DNA of 64,000 nucleotides from Selaginella moellendorffii (Eukaryota; Streptophyta; Lycopodiopsida; Selaginellales; Selaginellaceae), in contig NW_003314276.1 in NCBI RefSeq assembly GCF_000143415.4, forward strand, positions 693,825 to 757,824, in the 5' to 3' direction. Position 1 is the stretch's first letter, and each line of letters begins with the position of its first letter. A model generated the notes under the pieces. The model had not been told where the DNA came from. It was given only the letters and a program-made list of their open reading frames with translations, and did no database searches. Both the position numbers and the translations under genes were made by a program. Positions 35,262 through 45,355 of the stretch are shown here, piece after piece.

Positions 35262-35813
35262 CTGATGGTTTGTCTTGTATGACCTTCCTTCGCTGCTCTT
35301 TGGCCACCTCAGGCTGGCCATCGTCGTCATCATCGTCGTCGTCGTTATTGTGATCGTCACCATTGTGAGGACCATCCAAGTCCTCTTCGTCCTCCTCTTC
35401 TTCGTCCTCCTCTTCTTTGTCCTCCTCTTCGTCCTTCTGCTCTTCCTGCTCATTATCTTTCTCTGGCTCCTCATCCCCCTCCTGCATTTCTTCCATAGGC
35501 TGCTCAGGCTGGATGGCTTGTTCTTCCAGGACCATCTTGGGAAAATCATCTGGCCGAGTCTCCATCTCAAAATACAAGACATCCATAGCCTGTTTTAGTG
35601 CGTGACCTAGGACCGTATCCTCACCCGACTGTCTTAACATGGTTTCTGCACGTTCTTGCACCCTTCGAAGACGACAAGATGAGAAAAACGTGGCCCTGAC
35701 TTGAAAAGCTTCCCTCATCCATTGTACCTCTCCATTGAGATTGGGGAAGGGGAGTCCGCCATAGGAATCTGAGTCATGAGGTGGTGACTGCCTGCTTTCA
35801 CTCAGCCCTTGAT
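35262..35813 (-). other. exon 7: acidic region
   Basis: 184 codons with a long Glu/Asp-rich run (35310-35480, including eight consecutive Asp) after a helical part containing FPNLNGEVQWMREAFQV. Such acidic tracts are common in nuclear DNA- and histone-binding proteins, but nothing specific can be inferred. Confidence 0.7.
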
Positions 35814-35822
35814 CTGCAATGA

Positions 35823-36176
35823 ATGGCATGAGCACACACGCCATAACCGCGAGGCATTACCTATCATCTTTTCGTTGCCCTTCTTCCTTTTCGAATCAAA
35901 CGCCTCTGATCTCGATGACTGTCCAACGTGCTTTCACTTTTTATGACCACTGTCAGTTTGAGCTTGGCTGGTGCTTGCCTGTTTTGCCTTTGAAGAAGTT
36001 TCTCCTGCAAGGAATGGCATGAGACCACACGCCATTGCAAATATAATTTGTACCTCCTTTTTTCCTATTGCTTGTCTGTTTGTCCTTCTTCGATGCGCCA
36101 CCAGTGCGCTTTTCAGTCCTCGTGTCTGAATATTCACAACGATCTATAATCAAAATGGCGTGAGGCCTCACGTGAC
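35823..36176. repeat. three 22-bp palindromes in three consecutive short introns
   Basis: 35823-35844, 36014-36035 and 36155-36176, each filling about half of an intron of 47, 49 and 38 nt. The pattern is one palindrome per intron. Confidence 0.85.
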
Positions 36177-36318
36177 CTTACCTTGTGCAGGTTGTGAGCT
36201 CGGCCCAACATGGGTATCTTCAACAGTAGCTGTTAACGCCGTTTCAGCATCTGGGGGTGGCCATGCTCCTGCATACAGAGCTTGTGAGATAACATTTAAA
36301 CTTAAAGTGTGTACTCAC

Positions 36319-37642
36319 CAGGTTCGCAGAGAAGATACTGTTTTTCTTTGGCAACTGTAATTATATGCTCCATTGAAGTCACCTCTTCAATGGAGTTTGT
36401 CACCGCAACACACGGGACACCCTTGAGTAGTGCGGCTCGAAAGAATAGTCCGCCGCAGTTGTACTCGACAACGCATTTGCCCTTGGAGTCGGAAGCAGGT
36501 GACCCACCCGCTATTGCGTTGAAGACCCAGCTGAGCATTTCCCATGCTGCACCTAAAGCTTTCTTTGGATTCGAAAGCTCCATAGCCGTCTTCAGTTCCT
36601 CAGGCACGGGTAAATTGACCTCCCTCAGATCAATTCGATTGGCCTTGTCGAACGAAGCTGGGAAGTCACTCTAGTCCCACTCTGCTGTAAGACCAATAAC
36701 AAGGGCGAGTGTGAAGATGCGGACATTCGTCGGTATCTTCTTCTTAGCCATTATCCCATGGATCTCCCGCATCTCCTTGCCTTTCAACCGAGCCTTCACC
36801 TCGTTCAAGGCCTTCCAGAACTTGTGATAGGATTCGGAGTCGTAGATCATATAGTGGACTGAAGATTCCACCTCCGCAAGTCCCACCATTAAGTCAATGA
36901 TGGAGCTGACTTCGTCTGCATGAGTGATCTCCTTGTTTGTGAAGTCCATCACACAAAAGATGTTCTTGACTTGCTCATCTCCGCGGGAAACGATGCTCCT
37001 CCACCTTTGATCCTCATCCGAATTCAAGTATACCCGGTAAGGTTCTCGATAGGCCTCTGCTGCGTGGTCGAGCTGTTTCTGAAGCCGACGGTCGACATCA
37101 ATCTTAATGAAATTTGGATACTGATCCAACTTCTCAGCTTTACTTTTCGTGGCATCCCGCAGCAGATCGATGAACTTGGGGGCCCCCTTCACGTACTCGT
37201 CGATGTCTTCATTTGACAACTCCAGCGCTTCCATCATCTCTTGCGTGGTGTCGATGCTCACCCTCTCCACGGCCACTTGCTCGAAGATCCAATCCTTCAA
37301 TAGCGCACGAGCTCTCAGAGTCGTGCACAAGTCCTCGTATGTCACAATATGGCCGGGAGTCATTTTGGTCTTGTTGAAGACTACCTCACCACGTAGAAGA
37401 GCATTAGCCACTGTCAGAAGGTCGTCGTCGTCTAGAGACCGCGAGAAACGCAAGGCGTTGAACTTCAAATCATTGGGCTTCCGGCCGTCCTCCACACCCA
37501 TTGAGTTTGGCAACTCCCCGTCATGGTACCTCCTCAGCACATCTACCCATTTGTCAAAAACAACTTTTGTCGCGAGTAGAATGTTATGGATGCTGAGTGT
37601 ATCATTGACCCCCAGTGTTTTCGAGAGAAGACTCGAGAATTC
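36319..37642 (-). other. exon 3: helical middle region
   Basis: 1,324 nt, mostly alpha-helical by composition (EYVKGAPKFIDLLRDATKSK and similar), with no domain I recognise. An in-frame TAG (36671-36673) interrupts it; the frame is open for 117 codons beyond, to the donor CCTG|GTGAGT, which argues that the downstream part was coding. Confidence 0.65.
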
Positions 37643-37653
37643 CTACAATGGAA

Positions 37654-37675
37654 ATGGCGTGAGGCCACATGCTAT
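37654..37675. repeat. 22-bp palindrome in intron 2
   Basis: ATGGCGTGAGG-CCACATGCTAT-type copy within the 54-nt intron 37643-37696. Confidence 0.85.
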
Positions 37676-37696
37676 GCCACATGCAACGAGGCTTAC

Positions 37697-38875
37697 CTGC
37701 CAGGCGCTAGTTGCTAGTGCACGTCCTTGTCCTGGTTTTTGTGGCTTCTTCAGTTGAACCCAGAGCTTCCGTGTTCGTGCCAATGTCTCGTGCAGACCCG
37801 ATTTGTAGCACGTTTCTTGCTTGACATTCTGCGCGTGGGAGATGTATATGATAGATCGGAGGGGCGAGTTGCCTTTTATCAGGCAGACAACTCTTGTCTT
37901 GAAGACTTTCTTCACCTCCTCGCCCACCATAATATCCACAACTATCTCTTGCATCGCCAAGCTAGAATGCTGCCCGGAGACGGCATAGAACCGGATGTTC
38001 TGATCGTCCAACACCTTCCTATTGATCAAGTCTGGAAACCTCGTCTCGCCCTTCATTGTTCGGTAGTAGGGGATCACGTCTGCGATGTCGGGTGTTACTG
38101 GACTTGCCAGCATCTTCTGCTTCAGTTTCTCCACCCACTCATTAGATACTAGCCTGTGGTTGTATTTGCTTTGGATGTCGATACGGCTCACGTCGATTGT
38201 ATATACTTTGTTGGAATAGTAACAAGTACTATTATCTGCGACGATTTTTGCTGCCTCTTCTTGCTCTTTCTGCTCTTTGCGGCTCTTCTTTTTGGTGGGT
38301 GTAGTGTTCGAACCCGAGGCAATGGCATCACCGAGTAGCTTCTTCTTTGGAGCAGGAGATTCGGACGTCGGCTTGAGCTTGACCACCCTTTTCTGCTTCG
38401 GGGTAGTTTCCAGATCGACCCCCTTCCCCTTCGCTTCGCGAACTGGAGGCACTCTCAATGGCTCAATGTTGGAATATAGTTTTTGAACATCGCCGTAGGT
38501 GAGGTCCGTGGATTCCATGTGATCTTCATAGACCCGCAGCGTCTTTGAAATTGTGGGCCTCCTGGACAACCTCTCCCTAGCTCCCTCTAGGAATTCCTCA
38601 TAGCCGCTACCCCCCTCCGGGAAGCCGCTAGGATGTGCAAGGTGGATCTTGAAGGCAGACGCTGTCTCTACCACAAGTGCCAGTCCATATTCTTGCATGG
38701 AACTGCATGGAGTATCTGTCACTTGGATGAGGATCCCCATGCATTCTTTTCTCCCACCATCTGTGTTGTACAGCCTCAGATCCTCGCCTTCCATCCCGAA
38801 AGTCCAACTGGTGAGCTCCTCCCCCTTCTCTACATCCACATTGACAGTGGCTGGAAGAAGAACGCAATTCCTCGC
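37697..38875 (-). other. exon 2: N-terminal region with ParB-like domain
   Basis: 393 codons. A Lys-rich stretch KKKSRKEQK (about residues 196-204) could be a nuclear signal. The following region reads YTIDVSRIDIQ, NHRLVSNEWVEKLKQKML and then FYAVSGQHSSLAMQEIV. This resembles the ParB/Srx fold order: a strand with polar residues, a helix, then a G-x-H/R-R-x-x-A box, here GQHSSLA at about 302-308. The similarity is by pattern only; a profile search against ParB-like families would settle it. The exon starts after the acceptor TTCTGAACAG and ends at GGCAG|GTAAGC. Confidence 0.6.
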
Positions 38876-38930
38876 CTGTTCAGAAATGCACAACAATTAG
38901 AGCTGACAGATGAAAAGCTAGTAGCTGGAA

Positions 38931-39089
38931 ATAACGTGAGGCCACACGCCATTCACCACTGCATCAGATGTCTTGAGGCTGCATCCTAAGATGGCGTGAG
39001 GCTACACGCCATCTGTAACCGGACTGCACTCGAGAGCCCAATCGGTGCATGCCAATGTTGCTACTGAATGGCATGTGGCCTCATGCCAT
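38931..39089. repeat. three 22-bp palindromes in intron 1
   Basis: 38931-38952, 38991-39012 and 39068-39089, spaced about 60-77 bp apart in the only long intron (38876-39114) of the leftward gene. Confidence 0.85.
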
Positions 39090-40333
39090 TTTCTACTTGG
39101 CCTAAAAGACTTACCATTTGAAGCCGAATGGAGGCGTGACAACCGGACTCGCTAGCGAATGTGCACTGTGTGTGCAGCGGATCGTAGCAGCAAGGCTACT
39201 CTGCCACTTACAGTTGGAGAGTGGCGCTGAAATCTCCCGGGACGCCAAGTGGGCTGCATGTGGGTGGCGGAGTGGGCGGCGGAGTTGGCGGCGAAGTTAC
39301 AAACTGGGTGTGTCTTGAAGTGGACGCCGATGCACATGAGCGTGATGCGAGCGCGAGTGTGATGCAAGCGCGAGTGGACGCCGATGCACACGAGAAACCT
39401 GTAGAGAAGTGGGAGCGCGATGCGAGCGCGAGTACGAAGCAAAATGCAAAACCTAACCTCACACGCGCGAAATGTCACGACGGTTGGTAATCCCGCCACG
39501 TCATCATTTCTCAGACTTGGGCGCCACCATTAATTTCTGGATCGGCGCGCGCATGTGTGAAATCCAAAAGAAATCCGCAACGTCATCATTCCTCGGACTG
39601 CATGCACGCGAAATCCAAAAGAAAGATCATGATTGGGATATCATTTAATACCCTCGCTATATTTATACCATGCATGATTGGATATTCCAAAGCATCTTGT
39701 ATTTCCAAAAATGCTAGATGTTCAGCTAAATAAATTGTTAGAGGATTTGATGTGACGTTCAAGCATGTGGGCTCATGCAATTTTGATCCCAAAAAATGCA
39801 CCAAAAAATGCTCGGCGTCATCTGGCGTTATCTCTTGAATGGCGTGGGGCCGCATGCCATTTTCAGGAGCACATAGGAGTATATTCCTAGAATATTCTGA
39901 CACGCGCGAGATTGTTTTGAGTTTCCTGGAGATCCAACCGTTAGATCGCAACTAGATTTTACAGAATGGTATACAATGTCCTTCTTGATGACCCTGAAAA
40001 GAAGCATCTCGATCGGACACCACATGAGTCCACACGAGCCTTACAATGTTTCAGGGGCATTTGCCATAGATCCGACCGTTATTTTGCTCCAAGATTCTAC
40101 AGTTTGGTGTGCATTGACCTTTCCATCGACACTGCAAAGGGACATCACAATCAGATGCGGGATCACAAGAAACCAACTTCACTAACTCTGGTTTCACCAA
40201 GATCTACGTAAGGAGTTATGAAATGAAAGGACCCTCTCTATTGAAATGTGTTTATGGTCCTAGGGGCATTATGACATATCAAAGGATTTTGCATCAAGTT
40301 CTGTATTTGCATGTTTATCAAGCTACTGAATTG

Positions 40334-40366
40334 CTAAACCCTAAACCCTAAACCCTAACCCTAAAC
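40334..40366 (+). repeat. telomere-like (CCCTAAA)n run
   Basis: CTAAACCCTAAACCCTAAAC-type run of about 33 bases, 4-5 units of the plant telomere repeat. It is interstitial, midway between the two divergent genes. Confidence 0.9.
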
Positions 40367-41213
40367 ATGTGGCAAATGCTGCATGAAGAAAGATGCCCTT
40401 TCTGGGCAAATGCTGTAAGAGGCAGATTCTGAGCAGATGTATCTCAGGCCAGCGAAGGGGACAAACGAAAGCTAGCTATAAACATGACGGGATGCAAATA
40501 GATTACTAGGCTGGTCCTGCGAAAATCAAAAACCATAATTGAAAACATTGAAAATGCAAAAAGAAAGGTTTATAATATTTTTGAATTTTAAGCAACTAAA
40601 TGAATGTAAGTAGGGCACATGTTTGTAAGTTTAAAAATGCCTCAACCACTTAAATTCCCAAGTAAATAAAGCTGTTTCTATTTTTGGTACAGGTAAACTT
40701 TATAGCGTGTGGGCTCATGCAATTTTGAACCCAAAAATGCACCAAAAAATGCTCGACTAGCATTATTCTTTGAATGGCGTGTGGCCTTATATTGCCATAA
40801 ATGGACGTACACACACAGTATAATTATTCCTTTACACGGCGAATAATCTTGGCGCGGATCGCTGACATGGCATGGCAAAGTTCGAATCACTGACATGGCA
40901 CAGCTGGATCGAGGCAAGGACATGATGTGACAAAGTTCAACCTCCGACAGCAAAGTCTAGAAGCTACTCAGTTTGAAATTTGTCAGAGGAATCATAAGAT
41001 CTGGTTTGTCAGAGGATTTGATGTGACGTTCAAGCGTGTGTTATTTTTGAATTCTCGAACTCATTCCTAGGTCTATCATTTTTGTGCGCCGTGTTCTTGG
41101 TTCCGCTGAGCGCAGTGAGCGCTGCTTGTGTAAGCGGCATTGTGAGCTGTGGTTTATGCGTCTACAAGCGGTTGCGGCATTGCGATCGCCAGTTTATGCG
41201 AGTGGCAGTTTGT

Positions 41214-41280
41214 GCGAGCGGCGCTACGAGCAGTTGCGGTGTTGCGAGCGGCGCTACGAGTAGTTGCGGTGTTGCGAGCG
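41214..41280 (+). repeat. 30-bp tandem repeat
   Basis: Unit GCGAGCGGCGCTACGAGCAG... at 41214-41243 and 41244-41273 plus a partial third, GC-rich. Confidence 0.85.
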
Positions 41281-41474
41281 GCACTGTCTTTGGTGTGACT
41301 ACCGCTTCCTCTTGATATTCGGCACTTGTGCTTCCTGGTATGTTCACCATGGAATGGTTTAGGACCACATTTAGAAATGGCATGAGGCCACATGCCATCT
41401 TAGGCCCTTGCAATTTCATGGCTAACGTATTGTCATGTATGTTTTTACTTGCCTGCAGCTGTGTGTATATCAAG

Positions 41475-41666
41475 ATGGCATGAGGCCTCATGCCATCTTT
41501 GGCCCCTACTAGCCTATTGCCATATTCCTTTTGCCTTGCTGCAACTGTATATATTTTTGTATGGGTGACTAGTCACGCACACAAAAATATATACAGTTGC
41601 AACAAGGCAAAAGGAATATAGCAACAGGCTAGCAAGGGCCAAAGATAGCGTGAGGCCTCATGCCAT
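41475..41666. repeat. 192-bp near-perfect palindrome (hairpin) upstream of the transposase
   Basis: Two 96-bp arms meet at GTGACT|AGTCAC (centre 41570/41571) and agree at about 87 of 96 positions; eight of the nine differences are transitions. Each arm starts with one 22-bp palindrome (41475-41496, a perfect copy, and 41645-41666). A diverged copy of the left arm's outer part starts 98 bp upstream (41377). The RNA or single strand would fold into a long hairpin about 140 bp before the transposase start. Confidence 0.9.
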
Positions 41667-41772
41667 TAGTGGTACCACTAATGGCATGAGGGCTCATGCC
41701 AATTTTGTGAATGCGAAATTTCACGTGGGTGTCAATAGCATGTTTGAATAATGGCATGTGGCCTCATGCTAT
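41663..41772. repeat. further palindromes before the transposase gene
   Basis: CCATTAGTGGTACCACTAATGG (41663-41684, a perfect palindrome bridging two copies), 41681-41702 and 41751-41772. The last lies in what may be a 5' intron ending TTATGATTTAG at about 41791. Confidence 0.8.
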
Positions 41773-41805
41773 TTGGTATGTTATGATTTAGGCGAACGAG
41801 GAGAG

Positions 41806-44690
41806 ATGGTCGTCGGGGTAAATGTTGTTGTTGCCTTGAAAAATCTACAGAAGAAAGCAGATGTTGGGGACAGCGCAAGTGCGACGCATGTTCCCTCCGT
41901 GGATCTTAAGAACCGTGCTACATGGATTCAGGCAAAGGTGTTTCTAAACAACCCCGAGGGGGAGGTGGTAGTTGAGGGCTTAGCCACAGTTGTCGATCCA
42001 AGAGATGCGGTTGCTAATCAAGAATTGGGCTGGGATGATATTGGAGTTGCGATTTTAGAGGTTGTTGACATAGAAGAAAACAGTCTGACTATTGGAAGCA
42101 TTGTGCGGTGGAAATTGAGGCATTTAGTGTTTGAGAATGTGAAGGATTCACAATCAAACACCACTACAACTGATGACAGAACATCTCTTCATGGGAAAAG
42201 AAAGTACACCTTCCTACAGTGCAGCCAAAGGGATCTGAGCAACGAACCGAAAAGGCAGAAAATGGCGATGGAGGTTCGAATGGTCTCGATAGTTGCTTGT
42301 TGCAAGAGGAGGTGCTGTCAACATGCTGATTGGGATGCTATTGAAGAGGAGAGAGCAAGATACAAGACATTGTCCTGGAAGGCAGCTTGCAATTTTGTGT
42401 ATGAGGCATTACGGTCATCTGTTGATGCTTCAGAACATTAGGTGGGGGGCATGGTCTTCCAGAGGGGTTTGGTCTGCATGAAGGCATGGAGAATCATTTA
42501 TGGAGTCCCTCAAAGCACATTCTACAGAATCAAAACTGAGTTCGAGGAACAAAGGGTTCAACAGGCAGTCCATGGGAACGACGGTACGCACAAAACCAGG
42601 GGTCATGTTGTATATGGAGAGGCAATCTTCAAGAGGTTTGTCGAGACATGTAGCAAGCAGCAACCACATAAAACCTGCCTCTTGGAAGATGGAACACGAG
42701 ACACCCAACGAGTTCTCCCTTCCATGTATACCAAGGGGCCATATTGGAAGATGTGAATCGGGAACTCCAGAGTAATGGCTACAGGAAGCTGAGCCAATCT
42801 AGATTTAGTAGATTGTGGAGCAACAGGTTCAGGGATGTGAGTATAGGAAAGTACTCCAGCTTTTCAAAGTGTGACGAGTGCACTGCTATCAAAATGGCTT
42901 TGTCGAAGAATTCTTGCAGCGCTCAAGAGCGAGAGACATTGGTTAGAAGGCGGCTCGACCACAACATCGAGCAGAGAAGCTGCAGGACTGCATATTATCA
43001 TAACAGGATTCTCTCCATGGAGAGACCTGACTCTTACCTCTGCATCATCCACGACAAAATGGACCAGAAAAAGACGTGCTTACCTCGACTCAATCCTGCC
43101 CCCAAGGCAATCTCTTCATCCATGCAGCTGCCTGTGTCTCTGTTTGGCATAATTGCTCATGGGCATGGTGCCCAGAACTATGGGTACTTCTTTGTACCTC
43201 TATGGGGTGGCGGGGGTGCAAACATGATGATTGCGTCCCTAGCAAAACATTTAAGGTCTCTACAAAGTGCGCAGACTGAGCTGAACGGCCAACCCTTGCA
43301 TAAGGCCCTTGTCAATTGAACCCCATACAGGGTTCAGCTGGAGGAGGAGCAAAGGCTTGCAATATCGCGTGGGGCCCCATGCCATCCCAGTGAATATGTT
43401 GGCCGTCAGATTGTAGGGTTATCACGTGAGGCCTCATGCCATTCCGACGAGGCTGGTCGCCCAGTGAATGCACAGCCTCATCCAAACGAAGCAGAATCTC
43501 AAGGAAGTTCTTGCGGCCGATGTGGCCTTCCACCCCATCTTCTGCTCCAAACAGACAATGCTGGCAGTGAGAACAAAAACATGTACGTCTTCGCGTACTT
43601 GGCGATGCTTGTTGCCAAAGGCATATTTGAAACGGTTACACTTGGCTTTCTCATGGTTAGGCACACTCATGAAGACGTCGATGCCATGTTCAGTCACCTG
43701 GCAGAGTCCCTCCGGCGATCCAATGTCCTCACCCTCCCACAACTCTACGATGAATTCCAAAATTGCATCAAAGGCACTGTTGAAGCTGCACTTGTGACAG
43801 AGGTTCCAGACTTTAAGGGGTTTGTAAAAGGCTACATTAGGGATGGATCCGAAATGCTGATTGGCCACTCCAAGCCTCTTCAGTTTCATTTCAGCATGCG
43901 TGACGGTGCTCCAGTGATGAGGTACAAGATGAGAGAATGGGACACAGTGTGGCTGCCAGTGGATGGCATTGAACTCTTCAAGAGAGATCCCATAACTGGG
44001 GAACCTATGATTCCTCAGGGTTCCCCACGGCCGATGCACCCGGATGGACTCAAAGACCAGGAAAGTATAGTGGCCGGGATTAGACAGCATATTGCCTTCT
44101 GGAAGAGGGGGTTGGTGTTTGGTGGAGAATCCTATTTTAAGAGGTGCAAGCCTTTGCTCGAATACTGGGAGAAGATTATATCTGCTATCCAAAATGGGCC
44201 GGTTGTATATGAAGAATTGGAAGAGTCCTTTTGGCCAGAACCCAGAGCACTAGATAGTAGCGGAACAATGTCCTCTGGAAATGCAGTGACAGATAACGAT
44301 GTTGAGGATCACTATTGTGGGCCGAGGAACAAGAAGCCGGATTCAGCATTCAATCCAGTACAGGTCTGCAAAGGAATGGTCGTGCTTGTCAGACCCAGTA
44401 ATAAAAAACAAATGATATGGGTGGGGCGCTGCATCACTGATGCAGAGGAGGACGTGGAAACTAACTCCTTCAATGTAACTGTGGAGTGGTTCAAGCCAAG
44501 TTCCGGATATACGAAGGATTGCCTAGAAAAGAGATGGGTGCTGAATCCAAGGGATCCCAGCATGAGCATATCGGTGGATAATGTTGTGCATGGTTGGATG
44601 CAGAAGCAGAGTGCCACCATCACCTTGCCAGACCATGCAAGAGATGCAGCAAGAGCATTCATAACCCGGGTTCAAGGTGAGATTCATTAA
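41806..44690 (+). pseudogene. DUF7869-type DDE-like putative transposase
   Basis: About 960 codons from ATG 41806 to TAA 44690. The N-terminal half has CMKAWRIIYGVPQSTFYR, a helix-turn-helix-like block at about 42476-42530, and then LWSNRFRDVSIGKY with FSKCDECTAIK (possible zinc ligands). The core shows LCIIHDKMDQKK (Asp near 43053), HLLLQTDNAGSENKNMYVF (Asp at 43554) and VRHTHEDVDAMFSHL (Glu/Asp at 43671-43682). The order D...D...E/D suits an RNase H-like DDE enzyme; assigning these as the triad is inference. Damage: TAG at 42439-42441, a one-base frameshift near 42735 and TGA at 43317-43319. Two palindromes at 43364-43442 may lie in an intron or be coding. Family name from memory. Confidence 0.75.
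43364..43442. repeat. two 22-bp palindromes within the transposase gene
   Basis: 43364-43385 and 43421-43442. The frame is open through both after the TGA at 43317, so it is unclear whether they are exonic or inside an unrecognised intron of roughly 100-150 nt. Confidence 0.8.
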
Positions 44691-45355
44691 TATTCCTTTA
44701 CTAAGTTTCTAATGTATTTTATTTCAAGGTGAACAATCCGAATCTAAATCAGAGGAGGCGTGATGGCATGTGGCCCTTTGCACTAGTATATCTTAATACC
44801 GGTCTGAGAAATAGAATGGCATGTGCTCTCAGGCCTTTTACTAAATCACCTTTGAAAGAAATGCAAGCCTCTATGTCGTAAAAAAAAGGTACTAGAGAAA
44901 TTCCTTAATAATATGAATGTTATTTAGTTTCATGAAAATACACTAAGGGTCAAATGAGTTAAATGACTTCTCCAGACTAGCAATGCCTCTTGCTACACCT
45001 TCACAATTAGATTCGTTAGAAAAAGATAACATTGAATAATATCTAAATGTTCTCACCATTAAGTTATATGTCTGGCTAATAGGAATAACGTTCATCTTGG
45101 AAAGCTCACCACACGCTCAATGAACAAACAAATAGTGTGTGCGCGCATGCCATCGCTCTTCTTTAGCTTCAGATTCGGCTTGTTCACCTTGACAATGAGA
45201 TTTATTATACAACCAGATGGACTCAGTCTGGACACAAAGTCACCGCGCTAGTCACCATGCCCCAGATATGTCTAGCCCCTGGACAAAAAACATATAATTT
45301 CACGTCATTTTCAAATACTTGAAAATTTGTACCTAGTCCCATTTTACTGAATAAA
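44691..45355. other. right subterminal region of the transposon, non-coding
   Basis: No gene. Holds half or degenerate palindromes at about 44763, 44816 and 45143-45155 before the right inverted repeat. AT-rich. Confidence 0.65.

Larger units (their letters stand above)
33495..39117 (-). pseudogene. large ParB-like / acidic / HAD phosphatase protein of the transposon
   Basis: Eleven exons on the minus strand: 39115-39117 (ATG at the exon end), 37697-38875, 36319-37642, 36182-36268, 36054-36143, 35861-36004, 35262-35813, 35190-35204 (15 nt), 35037-35144, 34405-34989, 33495-34357. Introns are GT-AG and 38-57 nt, except the first (239 nt). Phases are 0,0 and then eight times 1. The coding sum is 4,950 nt, or 1,649 residues, exactly in frame. 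Domains: ParB-like region (about residues 226-351), a long helical region, an acidic stretch (DDDDDDDD near 35340), Pro/Ser repeats, and an FCP1-like HAD domain (last ~285 residues). In-frame stops lie at 36671, 35934, 34457 and 34167 (TAG, TGA, TGA, TAG). Role unknown; an accessory transposition or DNA-binding protein is a guess. Confidence 0.8.
39118..41471. other. intergenic region between the divergent transposon genes
   Basis: No gene recognised. It holds palindromes at 39839-39860, 40702-40723 (degenerate), 40774-40797 and 41377-41398, and a duplicated ~70-bp block (39734-39810 resembles 40988-41035 and 40700-40760). It also has a telomere-like run at 40334-40366 and a 30-bp tandem repeat at 41214-41280. 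Promoters for both genes should lie here, but no clear TATA box was seen. Confidence 0.65.

Noticed and set aside
35275-35598. Leu/Val/Phe-rich plus-strand frame resembling a membrane protein
   Set aside because: It is the antisense of the Glu/Asp-rich acidic exon of the HAD gene; hydrophobicity is an effect of the complement.
40334-40366. True chromosome end
   Set aside because: Only about 33 bases of telomere repeat, inside a transposon with sequence continuing on both sides.
42726-42806. Possible intron removing the frameshift near 42735 in the transposase
   Set aside because: The downstream frame is clearly coding from LEDVNRELQSNGY onward, leaving too little room for an intron; a single-base frameshift explains it better.
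43434-44192. 252-codon open frame on the minus strand
   Set aside because: It overlaps the conserved DUF7869-type core in antisense, shows no known motif and begins and ends within the transposase exons; a shadow.
33439-45155. CRISPR-like array from the repeated palindrome
   Set aside because: Spacing is irregular (50 to over 1,000 bp), copies occur in introns and exons, and the genome is a plant's; there are no cas genes.
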